Below, piece after piece: positions 50,989 through 57,968 of a stretch of DNA of 64,000 bases. Below the pieces are notes generated by a model. It saw nothing but the letters and a program-made list of their open reading frames with translations, made no database searches and was not told the origin of the DNA. Source of the stretch: Georgenia ruanii (GTDB taxonomy: Bacteria; Actinomycetota; Actinomycetes; Actinomycetales; Actinomycetaceae); assembly GCF_009193175.1 (NCBI RefSeq), contig NZ_VUKE01000009.1, positions 62,001-126,000 on the forward strand, given 5' to 3'. The position numbers were made by a program, and so were the translations under genes. How positions within the stretch are numbered: position 1 is the first letter of the stretch; each line of letters begins with the position of its first letter.

Positions 50989-51216
50989 GTGGACAGGACG
51001 CGGATCAGCTGGGCGCAGCTCAGCACCGGGCAGCGGGCGGCGCTGGTGGCGCTCGGCGCGGTCGAGGTGGCGCTGGCGGCGGCGGCGTGGACGGACCTGG
51101 CCCGCCGGCCCGCCGAGGCGGTCAACGGCCGCAAGTCCCTGTGGGCCGCGGCGATCGCGGTCAACATCGTCGGGCCGCTGTCCTACTTCAAGTGGGGCCG
51201 GCGCGCGGCGGAGTAG
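50989..51216 (+). CDS. Small two-helix membrane protein (PLDc N-terminal-domain-like)
   Basis: The 75-aa product has two hydrophobic helices (ALVALGAVEVALAAAAWTDL and LWAAAIAVNIVGPLSYF) and ends in KWGRRAAE, the layout of the PLDc_N family. GGGAGG precedes GTG 50989. It lies 12 bp upstream of the ABC ATPase and is probably an accessory subunit. Confidence 0.8.
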   Translation: MDRTRISWAQLSTGQRAALVALGAVEVALAAAAWTDLARRPAEAVNGRKSLWAAAIAVNIVGPLSYFKWGRRAAE

Positions 51217-51228
51217 CGGGGGCCTGCG

Positions 51229-51975
51229 GTGGGCGGGGCGGTGGAGGTCCGGGGCCTGCGCGTGGTCCGCGGGCGCACGACGGCGCTGGCCGGGGTCGAC
51301 CTCGACGTCGCCGCCGGCGCGGTGACCGGGCTGCTGGGTCCCTCCGGCTCGGGCAAGACCACGCTCATGCGGTGCGTGCTCGGCGTCCAGCGGGTGGCCG
51401 CCGGGCGGGTGACGGTCCTCGGCCACCCGGCGGGGAGCCGGGAGCTGCGCCGCCGGATCGGGTACGTCACCCAGGCGCCCAGCGTCTACCCGGACCTCAC
51501 GGTCGAGGAGAACCTGCGTTACTTCGCACGCGTCCTCGGCGTGGACGGGCGGTCCCGCGCGGTGACGACGGCGGCGGAGGCGCTGGACGTCGTCGGGCTG
51601 GCCCCGCAGCGGCGCCAGCTGGTCGGGACGCTCTCGGGCGGGCAGCTCTCCCGGGTGTCCCTGGCCGCGGCCCTGCTCGGGTCCCCCGACCTGCTCGTGC
51701 TCGACGAGCCGACCGTGGGCCTGGACCCGGTGCTGCGCGAGTCGCTGTGGGCGACCTTCCGGGACATCGCCGCCACGGGCACCACGCTGCTGGTCTCCTC
51801 GCACGTCATGGACGAGGCGGCGCGCTGCGACGAGCTGGTCCTGCTGCGGGAGGGGCACGTCCTCGCCCACACCACCCTGCCCGAGCTGCTGGCGCGCACC
51901 GGCCAGAGCGACGGCGAGCGCGCCTTCCTGCACCTGGTCCGCGGCGGGGACGCCCCGGTGCGGGGGCGGCCATGA
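51229..51975 (+). CDS. ABC transporter ATP-binding protein (ABC-2 type)
   Basis: The 248-aa ATPase has Walker A GPSGSGKTT, signature TLSGGQLSRVSLAAAL, Walker B LLVLDEPTVGLDP and the switch His in SSHVMDEAARC. The ending is a short extension. It has the drug/antibiotic-exporter layout (DrrA-like). It starts with GTG 51229 and overlaps the permease gene by 4 bp. Confidence 0.95.
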   Translation: MGGAVEVRGLRVVRGRTTALAGVDLDVAAGAVTGLLGPSGSGKTTLMRCVLGVQRVAAGRVTVLGHPAGSRELRRRIGYVTQAPSVYPDLTVEENLRYFARVLGVDGRSRAVTTAAEALDVVGLAPQRRQLVGTLSGGQLSRVSLAAALLGSPDLLVLDEPTVGLDPVLRESLWATFRDIAATGTTLLVSSHVMDEAARCDELVLLREGHVLAHTTLPELLARTGQSDGERAFLHLVRGGDAPVRGRP

Positions 51976-52688
51976 TCGCCACCGCCCACCGGGTGCTGCT
52001 CCAGCTGCGCCACGACCCGCGCACCGTGGGGATGATCCTCGTCGTCCCCTGCGTGCTGCTCACCCTGCTGTGGTGGATCTACGACGAGGGCGGCGCGGTG
52101 TTCCAGCGCATCGGCCCGGCGCTGCTGGCGCTGTTCCCCGTCATCATCATGTTCCTCATCACCTCCATCACCACGCTGCGCGAGCGGCGCTCGGGCACGC
52201 TGGAGCGGCTGCTGACCCTGCCCCTGGGCAAGGTGCCGTTCCTGCTCGGATATGCCCTGGCCTTTGCCGTCGTCGCGGTGATCCAGGCGCTGGTGGCCTG
52301 CGCGCTGGTGCTCGGGCCCCTCGGGCTGGAGGTCGCCGGGCCCTGGGGCGCGCTGGTGCTGGTCGCCGTGCTCGACTCGCTCCTCGCCGTCGCGCTGGGG
52401 CTGTTCGTCTCCGCCTTCGCCAGCTCCGAGTTCCAGGCGGTGCAGTTCATGCCCGCGATCGTGCTGCCCCAGCTCCTGCTGTGCGGGCTGCTCGTGCCGC
52501 GCGCGCAGCTGCCACCGGTGCTCGAGTACGTCTCGGACGTGCTGCCGCTGTCCTACGCCGTCGACGCGATGAACGAGGTCTCCCGGCAGGCGAGCCCGGA
52601 CCTGGCGCTGCCGGTGGCGGTGCTGGCGGGGTTCATCGTCGCCGTCCTCCTGCTCGGCGCGGCGACGCTGCGCCGGCGCACGCCCTGA
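51972..52688 (+). CDS. ABC-2 type permease
   Basis: The 238-aa protein has six membrane helices and the ABC-2 pattern RRSGTLERLLTLPLGKVPFLLGYAL. It pairs with the ATPase just upstream (ATGA overlap). The complex probably exports a hydrophobic compound, but the substrate is unknown. Confidence 0.93.
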   Translation: MIATAHRVLLQLRHDPRTVGMILVVPCVLLTLLWWIYDEGGAVFQRIGPALLALFPVIIMFLITSITTLRERRSGTLERLLTLPLGKVPFLLGYALAFAVVAVIQALVACALVLGPLGLEVAGPWGALVLVAVLDSLLAVALGLFVSAFASSEFQAVQFMPAIVLPQLLLCGLLVPRAQLPPVLEYVSDVLPLSYAVDAMNEVSRQASPDLALPVAVLAGFIVAVLLLGAATLRRRTP

Positions 52689-52712
52689 CCGCCGTCGTCC
52701 TACGCTCGTGGC

Positions 52713-53282
52713 ATGGCCACACGCAGCCACGCCGAGCAGGTCGGCGAGGAGCGGCTCCGCGCCGCCACCGGGCGCACGCGCGAGGGGTGGTACGCCCTGC
52801 TCGACGAGGCCGGGGCACGCGAGTGGGACCACACCCACATCGCCCGGTGGCTCGGCGGCGAGCACGACGTCGACGCCTGGTGGGCGCAGGGCGTGACGGT
52901 GGGCTACGAGCAGTCGCGCGGGCTGCGCGCCCCGGGCCAGCGCCCGGACGGGACGTTCGAGACCACCGTGACGAAGACCGTCCGCGCGACGCTGGCCCAG
53001 GCCTGGCCCTACCTCGCCGACGACGACCTGCGCAGCGAGTGGCTCGACGTCGACTGGCCCGTCATGGGGCTGACCGAGCCGCGGACGGCGCGCTTCCGCG
53101 GCGACGACGACTCCCGGGTCCTCCTGGCCCTCTCCGAGCTGCCGCCCGCCCGGGACGGCCGGCCGCGCACCCGGGTGGCCTCCGCGCACACCCGGCTCCG
53201 CGGCGCCGACGAGGTGGCCGAGACGAAGAAGTTCTGGAAGGACAGCCTCGAGGCCCTCGCCGGGCTGCTCGAGCGGGACTGA
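52713..53282 (+). CDS. DUF4287 domain protein
   Basis: The 189-aa protein has an N-terminal DUF4287 module (residues about 5-70, TGRTREGWYALLDEAG ... HIARWLGGEHDVDAWWAQGV). A C-terminal SRPBCC-like half follows, with TVTKTVRATLAQAWPYLADDD and ETKKFWKDSLEALAGLLE, like activator-of-Hsp90-type folds. It is probably leaderless: TACGCT at 52701-52706 ends 6 nt before the ATG. The function is unknown. Confidence 0.85.
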   Translation: MATRSHAEQVGEERLRAATGRTREGWYALLDEAGAREWDHTHIARWLGGEHDVDAWWAQGVTVGYEQSRGLRAPGQRPDGTFETTVTKTVRATLAQAWPYLADDDLRSEWLDVDWPVMGLTEPRTARFRGDDDSRVLLALSELPPARDGRPRTRVASAHTRLRGADEVAETKKFWKDSLEALAGLLERD

Positions 53283-53411
53283 CCCGCCGGCTCGACCGGT
53301 GCGCGGCCCGCGACCACCCCTCCCCAGCATTCGGGACGCCAAGTGCCTAAATGTTGAGACCCGACGCCTGAGGTCCTGACGGGTGTCATACCAACCCTTT
53401 ACCGTGGTCGC

Positions 53412-54176
53412 ATGGAGGTCACGATCACCACGCCGCGCGGTGTCCGGCTGGCCGGGACCTTCGAGCCCGGGCCGGGGCCGCGCGCGGTGCTCTTCGCGCA
53501 CGGGTTCCTCTCCGACCGCCACTCCTCACTGCGCTTCGACATCCTCGCCTCCGCCTACCGCACCGCCGGCTACGCCACCTTGCAGTTCGACTTCTCCGGG
53601 TGCGGGGCCAGCGACGAGGACGTCGTCACCGTGACCAACGAGATCGAGGACCTGCGCTCGGCCTCCGCCTGGCTCGCGGAGCAGGGCTACCCCGCCCAGG
53701 TGCTCCACGCCCACTCCTTCGGCTCGCTCGCCGCGCTGCGCGGCCAGCCGGCGGACATCCTCGCCATGGTGGTCACCGGCGCGCTGACCGGACCGATGAA
53801 CTACCCGTGGGAGCAGATCTTCTCGCCCGGCCAGCTCGACGAGCTCGAGGCGCACGGCGTGACCCGCGTGCCCGACGACAACGAGGCGTCCACCCGCGAG
53901 TACTCGGTGATCTCCCGCGAGACCCTCGCCGACTACTCCCTGATCGACCAGCACGAGCTGCTGGGGAAGGTGCGCGTGCCCGTGCTCTTCCTCTACGGCG
54001 AGGCGGACGAGGAGACCGACCTCGTGACCATGGCTCGCGAGGGCATCGCGCTGGTCCCCACCTCCGCGCGGCTGGAGATCGTCACCGGCGCGCAGCACGG
54101 GATGAAGGACCGCCTCGACGTCGTGGCCGAGCTGGCGCTGGCCTGGTTCGCCGAGCACCTGCCCGGCGACGCCTGA
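53412..54176 (+). CDS. Alpha/beta hydrolase
   Basis: The 254-aa protein has the hydrolase fold with the oxyanion HG of FAHGFLSDRHSSLRF, nucleophile motif HAHSFGSLAAL, acid in LFLYGEADEET and catalytic His in TGAQHGMKDR. It resembles serine aminopeptidase S33-like esterases. A TACCGT -10 (53400-53405) ends 6 nt before the ATG, with CTGACG as -35, so the transcript is probably leaderless. Confidence 0.9.
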   Translation: MEVTITTPRGVRLAGTFEPGPGPRAVLFAHGFLSDRHSSLRFDILASAYRTAGYATLQFDFSGCGASDEDVVTVTNEIEDLRSASAWLAEQGYPAQVLHAHSFGSLAALRGQPADILAMVVTGALTGPMNYPWEQIFSPGQLDELEAHGVTRVPDDNEASTREYSVISRETLADYSLIDQHELLGKVRVPVLFLYGEADEETDLVTMAREGIALVPTSARLEIVTGAQHGMKDRLDVVAELALAWFAEHLPGDA

Positions 54177-54185
54177 GCGGCGCCG

Positions 54186-54572
54186 CTACGGCCTGACGGT
54201 GAGCTCCGTGCGGATGCCGTTGCCCACCATGCCGGGCTTGCAGGCCACCTCATAGGTGCCCGCGGCGAGGTCGACGGCGACCTGCGCGCTCGTGCCCGGG
54301 CCGATGTTCTCCTTCTCGGTGACCACCTTGTCGCCCGCGTAGACGTAGACCTCGGTGACCTCCTTGCCCGAGTTGGTGATGTCGAGCGTGGTCCGGCCGG
54401 CCGGGACCGTCGGATCGGAGAGCTGGCAGGCCGAGTCGGACGCCGTCACGCGCAGGGGGCCGGCCGACGACGCCGCGCCGGTGGTCCCGGCGTCGGAGGA
54501 GCAGGCCCCCAGGGCGAGGAGCGGCAGGATGACCACGACGGCCAGGGCGGGCACCGCACGACGGATGGGCAC
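54186..54572 (-). CDS. Cupredoxin-domain lipoprotein (EfeO-N-like)
   Basis: The 128-aa protein has a lipoprotein signal (VVVILPLLALGAC, lipobox LGAC). One cupredoxin domain follows (LRVTASDSACQLSDPTVPAGRTTLDITN ... EVACKPGMVGNGIRTELTV). It corresponds to the N-terminal domain of EfeO, which binds iron or copper. The M75 peptidase-like half of EfeO is absent. It follows efeU on the same strand with a 54-bp gap and probably feeds it. Confidence 0.85.
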   Translation of the reverse strand: MPIRRAVPALAVVVILPLLALGACSSDAGTTGAASSAGPLRVTASDSACQLSDPTVPAGRTTLDITNSGKEVTEVYVYAGDKVVTEKENIGPGTSAQVAVDLAAGTYEVACKPGMVGNGIRTELTVRP

Positions 54573-54626
54573 GCTTCCTCCTGGGGAGCGGGGGTCGGGG
54601 AGGCGGGCGCGGCCCGCGCGGAGAGG

Positions 54627-55466
54627 TCAGGCCACGGGTGCCGGCGTGGGCGACGGGGCGCCCACGCGGGGCCGGGCGGGGCGGAAGAACTGCACCATCA
54701 TGACGGCCACGTAGGCCACCCAGGCCACGGCCTGCAGGACGGTGGTCTGCGGCGAGAAGTTCAGCGTGCCCTTGAGCACGGTGCCGTACCAGCTGGTCGG
54801 CGGCACCTGGCTGCTGACGTCGAAGGCCAGGGTGGTCAGCCCCGGCAGCACGCCCGCCTCCTGCAGGTCGTGCACGCCGTAGGCCAGCACCCCGGCGGCG
54901 ACGACGATGAGGGCCGCGCCGGTCCAGGTGAAGAACTTGCCGAGGTTGACGCGCAGCAGGCCGCGGTAGATGAGGTAGCCGAGGAGGGCGGCGCAGGCCA
55001 GACCGATCGCCGCGCCGGTGACCGGGGCCCAGCCCTGCCCGGTGGCCTGGATGGCCGCCCACAGGAAGAGCGCGGTCTCCAGCCCCTCCCGGGCGACGGC
55101 GAGGAAGGCGGTGAGCACGACGGCGCCGGCCCCCATGGCCAGCGCTCCCGCCATCCGGTGGTCGAGCTCGCGCTTGAGTCCCCGGGCCGCCCGCCGCATC
55201 CAGAAGATCATCCAGGTGACGAAGCCGACGGCGACGATCGAGAGCGTGCCCCCGAAGATCTCCTGCTGCTCGAACGTCATGTTCCGTGACGTGAACTGCA
55301 GCAGGGCGCCGAAGGCCAGGCTCAGCGCGACGGCGGCCGCGACGCCGGCGGCCACGACCGGGAGGCGGTCGCGCCGGCCGGTGCGCACCAGGTAGGCGAC
55401 GAGGATGCCGACGACGAGCGAGGCCTCGAGGCCCTCCCTGAGGCCGATCAGCAGGTTGGCGATCAC
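54627..55466 (-). CDS. efeU: FTR1-family iron permease
   Basis: The 279-aa protein has seven membrane helices. The two REGLE motifs that move iron are present: IGLREGLEASLVV (helix 1) and AVAREGLETALFLWA (helix 4). It imports ferric or ferrous iron. The start GTG 55466 follows AAGGAA. A palindromic DtxR/IdeR-type box lies 35 bp upstream. EfeB (DyP peroxidase) is not adjacent. Confidence 0.93.
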   Translation of the reverse strand: MIANLLIGLREGLEASLVVGILVAYLVRTGRRDRLPVVAAGVAAAVALSLAFGALLQFTSRNMTFEQQEIFGGTLSIVAVGFVTWMIFWMRRAARGLKRELDHRMAGALAMGAGAVVLTAFLAVAREGLETALFLWAAIQATGQGWAPVTGAAIGLACAALLGYLIYRGLLRVNLGKFFTWTGAALIVVAAGVLAYGVHDLQEAGVLPGLTTLAFDVSSQVPPTSWYGTVLKGTLNFSPQTTVLQAVAWVAYVAVMMVQFFRPARPRVGAPSPTPAPVA

Positions 55467-55500
55467 GGACGTTCCTTCGCGACGACGGCGGTGCGAGCGA

Positions 55501-55518
55501 GGTAAGGCTAGCCTTACC
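55501..55518. promoter_or_regulatory. DtxR/IdeR iron box upstream of efeU
   Basis: GGTAAGGCTAGCCTTACC is a perfect 18-bp palindrome that matches the IdeR/DtxR core (TAAGGCTAGCCTTA). It contains the -10-like TAGCCT. Iron-bound DtxR would block efeU. Confidence 0.85.
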
Positions 55519-55575
55519 CCCCGGGCGCGTCTAGCCCCAGCAGACGCCTCATATCAAGCCTTTCGTGCCCGAAAA

Positions 55576-55750
55576 CTCGGCGCTGTGCCGGGGCGACCGA
55601 GCGGCTCCCGGCCCATTGCCGGGTGCTCGAGCGGCTCCCGGCCCCGTGCCGGGGTGATCGACCGGCTCCCGCCGCCGTGCCGACTCCAACCGGCTCCCGC
55701 CGCCGTGCCGTCTCCGATCGACTCCCGCCGCCGTGTCGTCGGGGGCTCGA
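55576..55750. repeat. ~30-bp imperfect tandem repeat array
   Basis: At least five units of 28-32 bp (starts at about 55601, 55631, 55662, 55690 and 55722) share CGGCTCCCG, then CCGTGCCG. An older copy precedes them. Units one and two contain CCCGGC/GCCGGG hairpins. There are no unique spacers, so it is not a CRISPR. Confidence 0.85.
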
Positions 55751-55886
55751 GATGCGCGCCCGCCGAACCACCCCCACACTGGACCCGGTTTGACCGAAAT
55801 GGCCGGTTCCACGGCGTAGGGGGACGTGGAGCCGGCCGTTGTCGTGCTCGGCCACCGCACGGCACCGCGCCCCGCGGGCAGCGCGA

Positions 55887-56408
55887 CTACCGGCGCCGCC
55901 GCCGGGGGTAGAGCACGGCGAACCGCTCGAGCACGACGGGCGTCTCCGGCGTGAACTCTCGGCCGTACCCGCCCAGCACGTGCCGCAGGTACCTCTCGTG
56001 CACCTGGCGCCAGTGCTCGAGGCTGCGGTCGCCCTCGCCCTCCGCGGCGGCGTGCTCGGCGGGCACCTGGTCGAAAGGCACGACGTCGACGGCCGTGGTG
56101 CGCGTGAGCACGTGGGGCTCACCGGCACCGTCGCAGATGATGGAGAGGTCCCCGGGGCGCGGCAGCTCCTCCCCCTCCGCCTCCCACTCCCACCGGGCGC
56201 TCGACGTCGCCGTCTTGACCCCGGCCACGACGAGCGCGAGGAGCTCGTCCGCCTCCTCGGCGTCGGTGCCGAAGGACCAGGCCGGCGGAGTCAGCGCGGC
56301 CACCTCGTTCTCCCCCACCACGACGTCGAGCCGGGTGAACCCGGCGACCTTGCGGGCCTGGGCCCAGAACCGCTCGACGGTCTCGTCCTCGGGAGGGGTG
56401 GTGTCCAT
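55887..56408 (-). CDS. ASCH-domain protein
   Basis: The 173-aa protein carries the ASCH fold with GVKTATSSARWEWEAEGEELPRPGD (the GxKxxT motif and RNA-facing residues) and the ending VDVVPFDQVPAEHAAAEGEGDRSLEHWRQVH. ASCH domains resemble PUA domains and are thought to bind RNA. The function is unknown. The C-terminus ends in a basic RRRRR tail. The repeat array lies downstream. Confidence 0.9.
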   Translation of the reverse strand: MDTTPPEDETVERFWAQARKVAGFTRLDVVVGENEVAALTPPAWSFGTDAEEADELLALVVAGVKTATSSARWEWEAEGEELPRPGDLSIICDGAGEPHVLTRTTAVDVVPFDQVPAEHAAAEGEGDRSLEHWRQVHERYLRHVLGGYGREFTPETPVVLERFAVLYPRRRRR

Positions 56409-56438
56409 GCGGTGAGTCTTCCAGGTCCGGCCGACGGC

Positions 56439-57134
56439 CTACCGTGCCGGGCCGGCGCCGCCGTCCACCCGATCGTCGAGGAACGCGACGAGGTCGCCGA
56501 GGGTCTGCGCGGAGACACCGTGACCAAGGCCCGGGTAGACGCGGTGGGTCAGGGTGGCGTGGGCGGGCAGCCACCGTTCGGTGCGCTCGACGAGGAACGG
56601 GGCGATCACCTCGTCGGCCGCGCCGCGGGCCCAGAACACCGGTGGGCGCCGCTCGGCGAGGACGGCGTCGCCGTCGACCTCGCCGGGCGCGACGAACCCC
56701 GAGAGGTTGGCGACGAACGCGACCCGCTCCGGGTCCTGCCGCAGCACCTGGGTGGCGATCGCTCCACCCTGGGAGAACCCACCCAGGCCCACCAGCGTGA
56801 AGCTCTCGGTGAGCTCGCCGAGCCAGGCGCGCACCGCCCGGGCCGCGGCGTTGGCGCCGTCCTCCCGGAGCCGGTCCGTGACGCTGCTCTGCTCGTGCCC
56901 GCGGGCGCCGGCCAGCTCCCCGTCGAGGGCGAACCACTCGTGCCCGAACCGGTTCGTCCCCGGTCCGCGCAGGGAGGCGACGACGTACCTCGGCGGCAGA
57001 TGCTGCGCCAGGGCGAACAGGTCGCGCTCGTTGGATCCGTAGCCGTGCAGCAGCACGAGCAGCGGGCGACCGCCGCGTTCCGCCGGCGGGGCGGACCAGA
57101 GGACGGCGTCGGGGTCGATGACGGGCGCGGGCAT
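56439..57134 (-). CDS. Phospholipase/carboxylesterase-type alpha/beta hydrolase
   Basis: The 231-aa protein has LLVLLHGYGSNERDL (oxyanion), the nucleophile motif GLGGFSQGGAIA, Asp in RGAADEVIAP and His in YPGLGHGVS, the acyl-protein thioesterase layout. ATG 57134 is used because the longer frame is low-complexity. It lies 30 bp upstream of the ASCH gene on the same strand. Confidence 0.9.
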   Translation of the reverse strand: MPAPVIDPDAVLWSAPPAERGGRPLLVLLHGYGSNERDLFALAQHLPPRYVVASLRGPGTNRFGHEWFALDGELAGARGHEQSSVTDRLREDGANAAARAVRAWLGELTESFTLVGLGGFSQGGAIATQVLRQDPERVAFVANLSGFVAPGEVDGDAVLAERRPPVFWARGAADEVIAPFLVERTERWLPAHATLTHRVYPGLGHGVSAQTLGDLVAFLDDRVDGGAGPAR

Positions 57135-57390
57135 GGACGCTCCTGAACGAGATGGACGGAACCCGGGCCGGGATGGGCGCCAGGAGACGGGCCATGACAC
57201 GGCCCCACGACCGCAACCCCGGGCGGCTTTCCGGCATTCCGGCCCGGCCGAGCGGCACGGGCCTCGTGGCCGCCCGGGTGGCGCGTGCCCCCGCGGTGCG
57301 ATCCCATGCCGGGAAGGGGCGAGAGCCCGGAGACGCCCGGGGCACGGGAAGCCGCGGCCCGCGGGGGACATCGGAACGGAGGGTGACATC

Positions 57391-57867
57391 GTGCGAGGAC
57401 CGACCACCGCGCTGACCCGGGGGCTGGTCGCCGGCGCCGCGGGGACGACGGCGCTGAATGCCGCGACCTACCTCGACATGGTCCTGCGGGGGCGTCCGGC
57501 GAGCAGCACGCCGGAAACCACCGTCGACCGGGTCGCGGACCTGCTCCACGTCGACATCCCGGGCGACGACGAGCAGCGCGATGCGCGTCGGACGGCGCTG
57601 GGCTCGCTGCTGGGGTCGGCGGCCGGTGTGGGGGCGGGCGCCGTGCTCGGTGCCATCCGCGCCACCGGCCACCCCCGCGGCACGGCGGGCACGCTCGCGC
57701 TGTCCTGGGTGCTCGCCATGATCGCCGGCAACGGCCCCATGACGGCCCTCGGCATCACCGACCCGCGCGCCTGGACGGCCAAGGACTGGGCCGCCGACGT
57801 CGTCCCCCACCTCGCCTTCGCCGTGGCTGCGACGGTCACCCTGCGGCCCTGGCCCAGCGAGCGATAG
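57391..57867 (+). CDS. Membrane protein of unknown function, 158 aa
   Basis: The product has four hydrophobic segments (GLVAGAAGTTALNAATYLDM, SLLGSAAGVGAGAVLGAI, TLALSWVLAMIAGNGPMTAL and HLAFAVAATVTLRPW) with a polar loop TVDRVADLLHVDIPGDDEQRDA between the first two. GGAGGG lies 8 nt before GTG 57391. I do not recognise a named domain. It is divergent from the hydrolase gene. Confidence 0.75.
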   Translation: MRGPTTALTRGLVAGAAGTTALNAATYLDMVLRGRPASSTPETTVDRVADLLHVDIPGDDEQRDARRTALGSLLGSAAGVGAGAVLGAIRATGHPRGTAGTLALSWVLAMIAGNGPMTALGITDPRAWTAKDWAADVVPHLAFAVAATVTLRPWPSER

Positions 57868-57968
57868 GCCAGCGCGGCACCGTCGGCCACCGCGCGCGAC
57901 GCCGGTGGTTTCGCCGTGAGCGGTGCGGTGGGGCGGTGCCCGGGGCGCATCGGTGAGAATGGGACATC

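Larger units (their letters stand above)
55467..55886. other. Intergenic region with iron box and repeat array
   Basis: These 420 bp hold the DtxR-type box (55501-55518) and a ~30-bp repeat array (55576-55750). The remainder to the ASCH-gene stop shows no coding signal. Confidence 0.6.

Noticed and set aside
55576-55750. CRISPR array
   Set aside because: Units are diverged, contiguous and lack unique spacers. No cas genes are present.
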